A stretch of 64,000 bases of DNA, taken from assembly GCA_018340805.1 (NCBI GenBank), contig JACMZG010001863.1, forward strand, positions 52,106,022 through 52,170,021, read 5' to 3'. Every line of letters begins with the position of its first letter. The stretch's first letter is position 1. Origin of the DNA: Microvelia longipes (taxonomy: Eukaryota; Arthropoda; Insecta; Hemiptera; Veliidae). The notes beneath the pieces are model-generated. The model ran no database searches and was not told where the DNA came from. It saw only the letters and a list, made by a program, of their open reading frames with translations. The position numbers and the translations under genes are program-made. Positions 33,401 through 62,640 of this stretch are shown piece after piece.

Positions 33401-36400
33401 TTCTAAACAAGCCATAGTTACACTCTTAAAACACGTCGTTTGACAGTGTATACAATATTGAGAAAACAAACTTGCAAATTATATAAAATTTGATTTTGAA
33501 TAAGCACCAGTGGAGTTGTTCATAATTAAAGGAACGAAGAAAAGAGTCTCTCCACAAAACTATAAATTTATTCAAATCGATTTAAACCTAACATGAGGCC
33601 ATCATCAGTGCCTTTACAAAGAAATAAAAACCATATAAGGTTTACCTTATATGGTTTTTTATGGGCATATTATTTTTATATCATTCAATAAATAAAAGTA
33701 TAAGATGACACTTATTATAACTTAGACTTGAATGACATTTGTATGGTCGTATGGCTAGCTTTGTTTATCTGTGTGGGTCTGATGCTTGCTTTGTGTATGG
33801 CTTACAGGTTGAGGAACAGAAAGGCAAGCTGATAATGGAGCCTCTGTTTCAAGGTGTTCTGACAGATAAGCAGTGGTACACTCTGTCTGATGTTCAGAAG
33901 CAACTAGATGAGGAGTATCAGATTAGAAGGCAACTGCTCTTGAAACGGCTTGATGTTACTGTTCAATCTTTCAAAGTATTTCTCTTAATAAATTCTAACT
34001 TCCCCTATAAAACTAGTTGTTTCAGCTATGTGGCTTATCATATCACTCTTTGGCTTATTATCATATCTTTCTGTGGCTTATTATCATATCACTCACTTTG
34101 TGACTTATTATTAATTATTTCTGTGTTTATTATATATCACTTTGTATCAATATCATTCACTTTGTGGCTTAATATCATATCACTTTATGACTTATAATAT
34201 CTTTCTGTGGTTTATTATCATATCACTTTGTCACTTAATATCATATCACTTTGTAACTTATTATAATATCTTTCTTGTTTATTATCATATCTTTGTAACT
34301 TATCATATCACCAGTGGTTTAATATCATATCACTTTGAGACTTATTATCATATATTTCTGTGGTTTACTATCATATCACTTTGTAGATTAATATCATATC
34401 TTATTTTTAGTGAAGTACACTCTTGCCATGTTGAGACCATTTGTTCAATCCATACATGGCGCAAACTTTACTGAGGTAATAGTTTAGGTCCTTAGTTAAC
34501 AAGTGAAGTATACAGGGTGTCCCCGGGTGGACTTAATGATGCATGTAAATGACAAAAAATCTAATTTTTCGAAGAATGTCATTCTTGATAAAAAGTTTCT
34601 GCATGTTGTCAAACTAAGATTTATCATTTTTTTATTTTTAATGGTAGACTTAAAAACTGCAATTCTTAAAAAATGAATGAAGAGTAAAGTAGGCTTAATT
34701 TTGACTCTTCAAAAAAGTATTCTTTATAAAATTGTTTAATTGTTCCCCCAAAACAATTTTTCCATAAAACAATTAAGATTAAAATTTGTAAAACTTACCC
34801 TCTCCACTTCCGACTTTGGATATTTTAAAAGTTGTTCAATCTGGGTAAATGATACATCATTAAAGGTCTTGGCTAGTGGAACAAAAATGGCAGTATTGTA
34901 AACTTAGATTTAAGTAACACTAACCGAGATATTTCAATAAAACGGAAAAAGTTATAAAAGTGGTGGGGGGAGGGAGTAAATTTTTAAAATTTTAATTATA
35001 ATTGTTTTATGGAAAAATTGTCTTGGGGGACAATTAAACAATTTTATCAAGATACTTTTTAAAAAGTCAAAATTTAGCTCGCTATACTCTTTGTTCATTT
35101 TTCAAAAATTGCAATTTTTGAGTCTACCGTTAAAAATAAAAATATAATTCTTAGTTTGAAAACATGCAGGAGCTTTTATCTAGAATTATTTTTTTCCAAA
35201 AATGATTTTTTTGTCATTTACACGTATTGTTAAGTCTATGCAGGGACACCCTGTATAACTTTAACGTAACCATTAGTTTTTTTTAGGTTAAGTATGCTCC
35301 TGCCTCAGAGGTACCATTTTTTCAACCCCTATGTGGCACATTTTTCTTAGCTGCTGTCAGTTTAGGTTCTCAGCTAATAAGTGTTGTACTTAATTTTTAA
35401 CTTAGCCTGTAGTTCTTAGGTTAATAAGGACATATAAGGGCACATAAGGACCACTAGTATATGGACTGTAAGGAAAACAACACACCTAATTTTTGTTAAT
35501 CCAATGCTTCTCCCTTCTTTATGAGGCAAGGAAGAAAACTTAAATTACCAGGAGGCTAAAAAGAAAAAAAAAGAGTCTGGCTAGATTGTTCTTCTGGATG
35601 GGGATCAAGAACTTTAAATTGCTTTAATATGCAATGTGAAACAATAAATGAAACAATGAACAATGAAAAAATGAAACAATAAATTTTAACAACTTGAAAT
35701 AGTTATACAATTCCAGATTCAATACAAAATAATAATGCGACAATTATTTTTATAAAAGAGTATACAGACTGAATACGTCGATTATTTTGGTTTCAGTGGT
35801 CAGATAAAATCAAAGGTAAAGAGAATGACATAGACAACAAGTTCGATCCTCTGAGGAAGAAAATGAGGACGGAACCATGTGTGACTATAGGAGACATGCT
35901 GGCTGCCAGGAAGAACCTAGCTGTCGTTGAGAAAACATCCAGTGCCAGCGTCAGGAAGCATACCCAGTCTGCTCTCAATAAAGTTATTATTGGAAAAGTA
36001 AGTGACTTTTCTGTTCACATTTCAATATAAATGTGCGAGAGACGCCTAGAAAATGTAACAAGCGAAATGCAATGCTACATTTTGGCAGTGTTCCATCATT
36101 TGAAATTCTTTATTATCGATAGCTCAACATAATATTACGTCCCACTCTGTATTTGAAGCCATCATTAATGAATAATTTCAAATGATAAAACAGTTCCCAA
36201 ATGTAGCATAGTATTTTGCTTATTACATTTCCTAAGTGTCTATCGCACAATTTATATAGTGAAAATTTTTTATGTTTTGCAAAACTCAGCAGTATCAAAA
36301 TATAAATGTTTAGCTTGTCAAGCATGATGGCGGTAAGAGAGCACCACTCGTCTCTGGTAAATACTTCACATAATATTCTTCGGAATTTCAATTGAAGGTC

Positions 36401-39222
36401 AGAGTGAGTTCAGGCTCTGTCGGAACCCTGATGAGTTAGACGTTACGAAACAGAGTGGGAAATGAAATTATGTCGAGCCATCAATGATGACAAATGTCGA
36501 ATGATGGAACAGTACTCAGATGTAGCATTGCATTTTTCTTGTTACATTTCCTAGGTGTCTCTCGCACAATTATATTGTGTGAATTGTAGTAAAGCTTATT
36601 TTTGGAAAGAGGGACTAGGGTCTCATTATTGTTGTTAACTATTCCATATAGCTTGCTAAAGTTATATGTCATAGGCTAAATAATGCCAACTAATGATACT
36701 GACTTACAAATACTTAGTTGGTATAGTATAACTCACATGGGTTGACAACCCTCCAAAATCTCAATGCTTACAACCATTGTAGGGATTTTTTTAGTAACAA
36801 AAAAATCCCTACTCTGGCAACACTACAAGTTAGGTTATGTTTTGAATTTTATCATTTGATTTGATTTTATATCGAATTTTTTTATCTTAAAAAATTATTT
36901 ATTTACATTTTAAGTATAAACATTGTTGTATCTTTTAAAGTTACCAATTAAGTGTTGCTTTAACTTTGTTCGGAAGTATGAATTAGGTGGAGTTAATGTT
37001 GTTAATTACATAATGCACAATGAGGGGGAAAAGTGACGCCAGGTTACAAATTTTTAAAACCAGTGTTGCCTTTTTAGGATTTTATTTATGAAAAAGGTAA
37101 TTTTTTGTACTGAGGTTGGCATGAGGTGGAGGGGAAGGAGCGTAGTTGGTCTGAACCAGAGACTATAGATACTTAAACAGTAAGACTGTCGACTCAATGG
37201 TGGGAAAATTTGGATTCCAGTCGACACTAGCACGGCGGGGGACCTACCTTTCAATTGAGTGGGCGTGCCTTGATTTCCCGCTTTTTGCCCACAGTCAGTT
37301 TGAAATTTAATTTTTATACTTTGTATAGTTATACTTCTAACTAACCCTACCATTTTAATCTTACACAGAACGCTTCTGGTTATTTTTAAGTTTTTCATTC
37401 AAGTAATTTATTAATTTAATCGATTCAATCAGGTAATAATGAAATAGTGGCTAAAGTTTACACGTGGTAGAAGATAGATTTTGGCATTTAATGGAGCCTG
37501 TATTTTAATTACATCGGCAAGATGCGCGCATGTGATTTAATGTAATTACCTGATAAAATCGACTAAATAATCAATTAATTAAATGAAATTTACACTTATC
37601 TGCCATCAGTAGCGTTCTCTGGAAGTTTTAAAAAAGCTTCTATTTACTTTTAGTATCTGAATTTTTGAAATACAGAACATGCAACAGCGAACCGTTTTTG
37701 TGACAAATATATACAGAAAACAATAATTTTATAATAATAATAAATGTAGCTGTCATAACCAAGAATTGTCATGGTATTCATAAATTTAAGTATAAAAACA
37801 TAATCAGTCATTTTTGGAAAGCTATTGGGGTTAGTTCATGAGTTGTCCGCACCGGTCCGCCGCAGTGCTATTTTTAGTAGCTTGCGAAAATGGAATCCAA
37901 ACTTTTCCTCATTTAAGTTAACCCCCCCTGGTCTGAACCAATAGAATTCTTTCCCTCACAGATTTTGGATGGGCTGTCAACTGATTTTAGCCTTGTGTTA
38001 TACTATAAGACTTGCGAAGTTTGTAATAACAGTTTAAAATTTGCAATTTATAATGTTTGGTTATAATTTTGCTATGATCAATTGCAGGTACCTGATAGAG
38101 GGGGTCGCCCTAGTGAGCAGCAGCCTCCCCCACCCGAGATGCCCAGCTGGGCACCAAGGGCTCCAGGTAATTTCTATAAAATGTCTACTGTTTTCAAATT
38201 CTATGTTTTACTCAAATGTTTTGAGTCCCTTGGTATGCTAATAAGAATTTAGAGATAAATAGTGTATTAGGTTTGCCACTATTCATTTTGATTTTAATAG
38301 TCTTAAAGACAACTCCACTAGATTTCAAGGTGGGTGAACATCACTTTGAGCTTGAGTTATTTGCAGGGTGGGGCATTTTAACTGTTTTCTCAATGGTTAT
38401 TGTTGGGAAAACAGTGGTGTTTAAAAGTTGTGCCTACTTGCCTGGTGAATACCAAAGGCAGCTGACTGCATTACTAGCAGGTAAGTTGGCCTCATCAGCC
38501 TCCCCACTAGTTTTAGGCTTACACTAGTAAAGTATATGCCAGAACAGACTTGATGAATCCAGGTGCAGTTATAGGGTTTTCCGTTGATTATTATCAGCGT
38601 CTAACATTTTTTAGTCTGTAACCTCATTTAAACTGATATTTTATTAGAACAAAAGAATAAAAAGTCACTCCACAGTTATAGATTTTATTAAAAATAAAGC
38701 AGAGCGCTTTCGACCGAACAAGAGATCATCATCAGTGCCTATTAAACAAATAAGACAAAAATGTCAAAACAAAACTTATACATAAAATTATACCAAAGAA
38801 AACAGATAAATTACATTTATCTCATTCTATTATTTATGCTCATTCTAAAACATCTGATATTTTATTTTTCAGATTCTGGTCGAGGAGGAAGAGGTGGTGG
38901 TGGAGGCAGAGGTGGAGGTGGAAGAGTTCAAGGTGGATGGAACCAGGGTGGAGGAGGAAATCAGGGTGGTGGATATGGTGGTGATAGAGGGGGTGGGGGT
39001 GGGTATGGAGGAGATAGGGGTGGTGGTTACCAAGGAGGAGGAGGATATGGTGGTGATAGGGGGAGTGGAGGAGGATATCAGGGAGGAGGTGGTTACCACG
39101 GTGGCGGAGGCCACCAAGGAGGAGGAAGGGGAGGATACGGAGGAGATAGGGGATATGAAGATAGAGGAGGCGGTGGATACAGAGGAAGAGGAGGATATCG
39201 TGGAGGAAGAGGAAGAAATTAA
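27435..39222 (+). CDS. FAM98: FAM98-family protein (DUF2465) with RGG/GGY tail
   Basis: Homologue of vertebrate FAM98A/B, a partner of the RTCB-DDX1 tRNA ligase complex; FAM98A is also a PRMT1-linked RNA-binding protein. Coding exons: 27435-27496 (the exon opens at 27430 after an AG, so a 5' UTR exon lies upstream), 28277-28473, 28903-29060, 32857-32967, 33808-33975, 35797-35997, 38088-38166 and 38873-39222. Phases agree and give 441 residues. The N-terminal half matches the DUF2465 fold; LLGELAAARMFAVN, KPPQSVTSAMLFSKL and the very conserved RRQLLLKRLDVTVQSF are visible, followed by a PPPPEMPSW linker. The last exon encodes about 116 residues of RGG, GGY and GGDRG repeats ending RGGRGRN, typical of arginine-methylated RNA-binding tails. 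The donor after exon 2 could be GTCAGT (28474) or GTAAGT (28478); only the first keeps the frame. Paralogue A/B/C cannot be assigned. Confidence 0.95.
27546..27990. repeat. Minisatellite in FAM98 intron 1
   Basis: Alternating CATATACATGGAGCTGCCTC and TTACATGTATATAGAGCTGC; about ten double units of 46 bp with many small deletions. Confidence 0.85.
29684..29905 (+). repeat. tRNA-derived SINE, type 1, copy 2
   Basis: GTGGCCGAGAGGTCGCTAAG (A box) and GGGGTTCGCATCCCAGG (B box) are better preserved than at 7201. The tail AGATTATTGTTTCGATAAAT matches copy 1. In a FAM98 intron. Confidence 0.8.
30045..31137. repeat. Family F repeat interrupted by mariner
   Basis: Left part 30045-30197 and right part 31077-31137; together they make a short F copy with both inverted termini. 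The interrupting mariner is annotated separately. Confidence 0.75.
30200..31074 (-). mobile_element. Decayed mariner element (irritans-like), nested in repeat F
   Basis: Terminal inverted repeats CGAGGTGTGACAATTAAGTA (left) and its near-complement at the right, flanked by TA on both sides (30198-30199, 31075-31076). Read on the minus strand, broken frames give transposase pieces: KIEQRINLIFLVKL near the start, a FEWQNDF remnant, LAKMVPKN, a DNAPAHNALSVKEF-like segment around 30530-30560 and DMQHCFEQ near 30320. Stops, frameshifts and an internal deletion leave about 875 bp of the usual 1.3 kb. It interrupts a family F repeat exactly at a TA inside CAGATATAGCATTGC. It is not mobile by itself. 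Confidence 0.88.
31318..32725. repeat. Inverted repeat pair flanking about 870 bp
   Basis: 31318-31585 and 32430-32725 are inverted copies of each other (ACTTTTACCAATTTATACGA and its complement; CTTCCACCACTAGATTGTAC; AGTGAACCATCTATGTTAAT). A transposon with arms of about 270 bp is likely. A family B piece and AT-rich DNA lie between. The open frame in the right arm (32458-32691) is not recognisable and is open only because the left arm has indels. Confidence 0.65.
32206..32425 (-). repeat. Family B partial copy
   Basis: Begins GGGGGGGTTAACTT and continues AAAAGTTTGGATTCGATTAT, ATCAGCGCTGCGG and TATGACAGCTGCATTTG, the complement of the right end of 37159-37928. It follows a TACAGTGTGTCCCC stub like the end of the 34511 fold-back family. 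Confidence 0.65.
33573..33612 (-). ncRNA. Hammerhead-like motif, family G copy 2 (core altered)
   Basis: The minus strand reads GGCA, CTGATGA, T, GGCC, loop, GGTT, TAAA, TCGAT, T, TG. GAAA has become TAAA, which should abolish activity, but helix III is again a palindrome (ATCGAT) and helix I keeps CA/TG. It lies in a FAM98 intron, in a repeat that runs about 33488-33660 and ends in a strong AT-rich hairpin (33627-33660). Confidence 0.45.
33995..34420. repeat. AT-rich minisatellite in FAM98 intron
   Basis: TTATTATCATATCACTTTGT with GGCTTA or GACTTA, about 25-30 bp per unit and some 14 units. The open frames across it are composition effects. Confidence 0.8.
34511..35255. mobile_element. Fold-back element with TACAGGGTGTCCC termini
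   Basis: The arms are imperfect inverted repeats of roughly 350 bp each, starting TACAGGGTGTCCC at both ends and flanked by TA. The shared order of blocks (GTAAATGACAAAAAA, GCATGT, TCAAACTAAGA, TTTTTATTTTTAA) is readable in both arms. This is a typical arthropod non-autonomous element. In FAM98 intron RNA it would form a hairpin of about 740 nt. Confidence 0.8.
36023..36580. repeat. Family F repeat, full-length copy
   Basis: The ends are inverted repeats of about 55 bp (GTGCGAGAGACRCCTAG... at the left, its complement at the right). The body carries AAGAGAGCACCRCTCGTCTC, the hammerhead-like block and GTCGAATGATGGAACAGT. Other copies: 18774-19160 (a unit plus the start of a second), 24800-24935, 30045-31137 (with the mariner) and 46603-47570 (with another insertion). 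Confidence 0.75.
36422..36479 (+). ncRNA. Hammerhead-like motif, family F copy 4
   Basis: CTGATGA, GTTA, GACG, TTAC, GAAA, CA, apical region, ATGTC, GAGCC. The core and the GTC triplet are intact; helix II has one mismatch and helix I has decayed to GGAACC. It is in the FAM98 intron after the exon at 35797. Confidence 0.45.
37159..37928 (+). mobile_element. Family B element with 12 bp flanking repeats
   Basis: Starts GAGACTATAGATACTTAAAC and ends TTAAGTTAACCCCCCC, with TGGTCTGAACCA repeated exactly at 37147-37158 and 37929-37940. Interior blocks are CAATTGAGTGGGCGTG, TAATTTATTAATTTAATCGA, ATTACCTGATAAAATCG and TTTTTAGTAGCTTGCG. No gene. Other copies: 32206-32425 (-, partial), 43527-44085 (-, partial), 44097-45285 (+) and 45340-45713 (-). 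Confidence 0.75.
38699..38739 (-). ncRNA. Hammerhead-like motif, family G copy 3 (best preserved)
   Basis: The minus strand reads GGCA, CTGATGA, T, GATC, an eight-base loop, GGTC, GAAA, GCGCT, C, TGC. Helix I is GCA/TGC, helix II GATC/GGTC, and A15.1 plus GCGCT forms the self-complementary AGCGCT for helix III; the residue at the cleavage position is C. All invariant core bases of a type I hammerhead are present. One extra T lies between A9 and helix II, which is non-canonical. The motif is 134 bp before the last FAM98 exon, antisense to that gene. Confidence 0.55.
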
Positions 39223-39595
39223 ATACTTTGCATTCTTTCCTGATTTCTCTGGCAGGTCCAAAGACTTAAAACTTACCAGCTATTAAACATTAGCTTTTTT
39301 ATTTTATAATATTTAAATATGTCTGTCAACTAATACTTATGGAGATTCTGTTTAGATTAAAATGAACTTTCTTAAGCATGTTTACGTACTGTTCTAATTG
39401 ACATTTAGTACCCTAAATGGTGAAAGCAAGCACAAAAGATTTGTGTTAATTTATTAAATTGATATAAATTTATTTAATTTTCTTTGGACCTCTCAAAGCT
39501 GTTTGTAAATAATTATGAAATCCTGTTTTGAAAATAATAATTAAATGATATTATTGTTTTTGATATACTGCATTTGATGTTTTTAAGCTGTTGTT

Positions 39596-39601
39596 AATAA
39601 A
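39596..39601 (+). terminator. Probable FAM98 polyadenylation signal
   Basis: A canonical AATAAA lies 374 nt after the FAM98 stop codon, in AT-rich DNA with no further exon before the next gene. Cleavage would be expected some 15-30 nt further on. The assignment rests on motif and position only. Confidence 0.6.
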
Positions 39602-39639
39602 GCATGTGATTAAATACTTGCCTTGGGACCTGTTATAAT

Positions 39640-42600
39640 TTAAAACACTTAAAAAATTTCAACTTATAAATTGAAACTATTGTCTGCAGAACTTAACGGT
39701 TTGAACAAGCTGCACCCACAACAATTAAAGAAAATGTCTTTAAACAGATTATAGTAATTGTTAAAAAATTATCTTTACCTAAGCAGACTAATTAAAAAAT
39801 CAATTTTCCAGAGGTTGACTTTATAGCCTAAAAAACATATCTGAAATTAATTTTGTATCATGAAAACTTAAATAGTATGTTATGTTACAAGAATGTGAAG
39901 ACCTTTTTTTACTGTGGAAACTATATTTATGTCGTGGGAAGCGGGACTGCAGTAGGTGCCGAGGTAAAAAAGTCAGTTGTTTAGCATATGCTATTATTTT
40001 TTCAGACGTGGTAATGGTAAATAACTATTTAGAAGAAAAACATTATATTGTATACAAATTTGCTGGTACAATTCTTTCAATTGTCTCGGTGGCCAAAATA
40101 TCAAAATCTGAATTTAAATTTAATGTTAAATCATTATCCATGATTACTAAACACTTGATAATAAATAGAAATAAAAACTTCATTAACAAAAACATTTGAT
40201 AATTTATTTGATAAAAAGTATAAAGAACAAGGAAGGTAATATTATAACCTTGTAGTAAACTACTAGCGCCGACTTAGTGGACATTTGATGAACTTCTCCA
40301 GCAACAGTAAAAAAACTTCTACTATTGCCAACAGTAAAAAACTACAAAACTGTGTTTGTTTCCAGAAGTACATGAAATGTAAAAACACATTTCATGTACT
40401 TTTTAAGGATGTAAAGCGCCTTCTTTACAGCTGCCTTAAAAAAAATATTTTTTCAGAGGTAGAGACTTAAGGTTCACTTTATTCCCTGTTGCACAGAACA
40501 AATGGAAAATTTATATTCCCTGTATAAAGAAGAGTTTTTTTGTACAGCTGGGAGTTCATCTATTTGCCGTGAGGAGCGCTGAAGACCTCATTATGTTGTA
40601 GTTCAGCCATGCTTCCGCAAGATGGCAACACTGTTTTAACAGTATAACCTTCTTTCAGTTATTTATTTCTTGTTTCTTTTCAATAAAAATTAAATAAAAT
40701 GAATGATTTGTATTAATTTAATAGAAAGTATTATTTACAATGTTTGATAGAGATTTAAGCAACACTGAGTTGGTAGAAACTCTACCAGAGTTAATAAAAC
40801 AAGAACCAAATTTTATTATTAGAAAATACTTATACATTAGCGCGAAGTTAATGGAACATTGTTGTCTACCCACGATATGATTTTAGCTGAAGTTTTTTTT
40901 GTCAGTTAATAGGGACTTTATTACTTAACAGTGATAAAAGCATCCTCCAGATCAAAGAAAATCGCTGACTTTAAATAATGGACACTCTAGGACGATCTAT
41001 GGTACCTCTTTACTCTCTACATACCTTGGATCTTCTAGGTTGTTCCTAAACTTGTCTAGCCTTTTTAAGAACAAAGCTAAGAAAGGCTTGAAGATATCTA
41101 GTAGGAATCTTCCAGGACGGTTAAAAAAGGGACTTCAGACCCTTGCTACTTTGCAGACCTTGACTACTTTGTGGACTCTATACAAGGGTCGCTGTCAAAA
41201 GTTTAAGAACCACTGCTTTAGAATATTTCAGATGCGCCCACATAATCCTTCAAAATAAACTGAATTAGCATTGAATTCGAAAAAAAATTATATCACCATA
41301 TTTTGGTACTTTAGTATCTTGAAGAAATGTTACCATAATATTGTGATCTTTTGATATTTCTTATGATTTTATTTGGTCTCCACAATAGGCAACATCACAG
41401 TATGATTTTAATATGTTCTTATTAAAATCATACAGTATGATTTTAACATCACAGTATGACATTAATTTTAATGTTCTTCTAATAGTCTCTCTATGAAACC
41501 CTAATTCAGCAGATGAACCCCTGGTGTTTGTTTCCAGATTATTATTAAAATGGTTCAAAATTATGTTAGATCTAACTCAATTTATAAAAGGACCATTTTA
41601 CTCGTTTTCAATAGAAAAAGAACCTGTTTGAGCTAATTTATCATGTAGCCTAGAGAATAATGTATGGTCAGGATGAACTCTATCAGGGAAATCAGCAGCA
41701 TAGAGTCTAGCTGCTTCTCTAGAGTTAAAAAAGGCCATGCCATGATAGGCGTGCATATCGGTGTATTCTTGGTTACTATAAACACGCGACATAATCAGGA
41801 GAGAAAATAAACAACTAATAATACTTTTTAGAGGTAATTAAAACAGCTGGTTTAATTAATTATTAATGTTTTTGTTGCATTTGTTTTATTATAAGAGACT
41901 TATATTAAGTTTTTAAGCTAAATTGGTAGTGGAGGGGGGGGGGTGATAATTTTCAATGATTAACAAAATATAGAATAATTAATAATGTAATTATAACTAA
42001 TAAAATAAAGTTTATTTTGTAAATCAAATTGACATAATTCAAATGTAAATATCTTTGTTTACATTGTGAATAATTTGACATCTAAGCAACTTACATCCAG
42101 TTTTTTACGAATATCTCGGTTAAAGTTAAGAACAAGCCATAGATTATGTTATATCATTTTAAAGAATATAGAATGAGGCAGTTTTTAAGATTTTTAGGTT
42201 TTAACTATGAGTGGACAAATCGAAGATTTTGGCATTTAAAATTTTTTACATTATTAGTACTAATAAAAAAATTTATTTTAAATGCAAATAAATTAAAGTT
42301 TAATTGTGAAGATTGCGACATAAAGTATACCATTTTAAAGGGTATTTAATGTCCTTTAGAATAGTGAAAACCGCGTATCTTTAGCTTTACTAGTTTTCAA
42401 GTTGTAGACTGTTTTAGAGAATTAGACAGTAAAGTATCGAATAATTCGATATATTGGTTTTTCTAGAGAACTATTGAGAATCGACCCTATGCTTACATGA
42501 CATTTTTTCATGTAGAATCAGGATATTTATTTTGTCCCATTAAGATTAAGTCACCCTGTAGAAGTATAGCTTAAGGAATAAACGTGAGCATTTTCTTTGA

Positions 42601-43250
42601 AAAGGAGTATTTATACTAGAGTGCCTGATATACAGGCACTCTAATGTATACCACATGGAGACACCACTGTAACGGATTTCTGGGTTAACATCTCACCATA
42701 CCATCCACTTAATTTAAAAAGAATAACTAAAAGCTTGAAATAAGTACAAATTGTTAATTCAGGACTTTAAAATAGAAAAGAAGAAGGATATAGTGTCATT
42801 AAGAGGGGTGGAAAACTAGACTCAAGAAAAAATCTTACTATAGTAAGTACTAGAGTGCCTGTATATCAGGAACTGATATACAGGCACTTTGGTAAGTCTT
42901 ATAAGGTGATAAAGAGAACAAAAAGCAAGAAATAATCACTCAAGAAAATTTTTCTCCACTAGTAAGGAAAACACAGCAAGGAGTGTTAGACATATTAATT
43001 TAATTGAAAAAGAAAAAGAATCAAGTGTTTACCACCTTTCTACAATTCCAGAGCATGATTTTGTAAATAATTACGTTAAAAATTAATTATTGAATAGATA
43101 TTGGACTAACCATAGATAAAGAATATAATAACCTCGGTAGTCAGACTCCTACTGTAAGATCTTATGCGACTACGAGACTGTAACGGCTTTTAGAAATGAT
43201 CCCGAGAGTTGGTGTGGTTGAATAATGTGGTTCGGTTTGTTTGTTTACAT
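39640..43250. other. FAM98-XAB2 intergenic region
   Basis: About 3.6 kb. Apart from the DUF4817 relic it holds AT-rich DNA, a palindrome at 40360-40400 (CATGAAATGTAAAAACACAT) and repeated ATACAGGCACT motifs at 42630, 42855 and 42880. The 105-codon open frame at 39882-40199 matches nothing I recognise. The XAB2 promoter should lie at the right end. Confidence 0.5.
41361..41792 (-). pseudogene. DUF4817-type HTH fragment of an arthropod mobile element
   Basis: A 64-residue reading frame (41598-41792) begins MSRVYSNQEYTDMH and contains SREAARLYAADFPDR, HPDHTLFSRLHDKL and TGSF. This is the layout of the DUF4817 helix-turn-helix domain found in many arthropod transposable elements. It stops at 41598, and the frame just downstream (41361-41558) continues with ILNHFNNN, SSAELGFHRETIRRTLK, a second HTH-like piece, so a short frameshifted or stopped relic of one protein is likely. 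No catalytic domain follows; the downstream part degenerates into an inverted repeat around 41400-41460. It lies in the FAM98-XAB2 intergenic gap. Family assignment is from recognition, without a search. Confidence 0.6.
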
Positions 43251-43310
43251 GCTGTTAGGTTCTACAATTAAGTCTTTGTAATGTGTTAATTGTTCTTTAA
43301 ATATTTCATA

Positions 43311-61967
<18,657 letters not shown>

Positions 61968-62001
61968 GTGAGTTGATTCCAATTATTATATATATTTTAT
62001 A

Positions 62002-62175
62002 ATATAGCACACGGTTATAATTAGTTGACAGGGTAGGAAAATAGTGTTAAGAAACTAAGAGGTTTGTCGAATATGAAATTGTGGGTGTGACTTAACATTC
62101 AGTACTTACCTCATTGGCTCCCTCGCATTAGTTACCCATACTGTCAACTGATTATAACTGTGTGTTATACTATAG
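62002..62175. mobile_element. Family D MITE (174 bp)
   Basis: Inverted termini TATAGYACACGGTTATAATT/AGTTGACAG and complement ACTGTCAACTGATTATAACT. Copies are also at 16940-17119 (before the last glycerol kinase exon) and 51415-51592, and right halves at 19774-19886, 37965-38010 and 46175-46215. TA target consistent with Tc1/mariner-type MITEs. Confidence 0.75.
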
Positions 62176-62474
62176 AAATTGCAGTGAAATAGTTTTGATT
62201 AATTAATAAATGGCTGCAGTTGTGCCAACCTGTCATTTTACTTTGTCAAACTAAAGTTGTTTATTTTAAACTTTAAAAGTCCTCTAGAGTATAAGAAATC
62301 CTCTAGGAAGTCTTCTTGGCAAGGAAATTAAAATATTCTTAAAAGTCTTTTAAAGAGATTCAAAATCCATTGTTACAAAAATCGACGGAAGAGCATTTTA
62401 GTGCTTGATGCCGACTATTGAAGGGTCTTTTTTGGTTCTAGTCTTTCGAGTCTTCTTAAGGTAGTAGCAATATT

Positions 62475-62640
62475 GAAAATTTAGGTCTTCTGTGGTGACC
62501 TCTTAAATTTAGATGAAGAATCTGGAGTTTCGCTTCCACTGTGAAAGGCATCTTCAGAGATGTAGGACATCATGGATAGAAACACAATGCTCTACAAAAC
62601 TGAACAGTTTTGTACTGTTCAGTTTTCCCTTCCACAGTTG
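62475..62640 (-). repeat. Family E repeat copy
   Basis: Matches the left half of the 4621 copy, including ATGGATAGAAACACAATGCT and the CAAAACTGAAC hairpin next to it. It lies downstream of the last XAB2 exon in the window. Confidence 0.7.
62520..62561 (-). ncRNA. Hammerhead-like motif, family E copy 6
   Basis: The minus strand reads ATCT, CTGAAGA, T, GCCTTTC..., GGAAGC, GAAA, CTC, C, AGAT. Helix I is a perfect ATCT/AGAT, a compensated version of the ATCC/GGAT pair at 4666. The base paired with A15.1 is C rather than T, so this copy is probably inactive. Confidence 0.45.

Noticed and set aside
33739..34197. 152-codon open frame
   Set aside because: Only 33808-33975 is real (a FAM98 exon); the rest is intron and minisatellite read through.
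38869..39286. Long open frames antisense to, and in another frame of, the last FAM98 exon (Ser/Thr-rich and Glu/Val-rich)
   Set aside because: They are by-products of the GGN-rich coding repeat; the plus-strand RGG/GGY frame fits the family and its splice phase.
39882..40199. 105-codon open frame in the intergenic region
   Set aside because: No recognisable domain, unusual composition, no splice or regulatory context; kept only as a remark.
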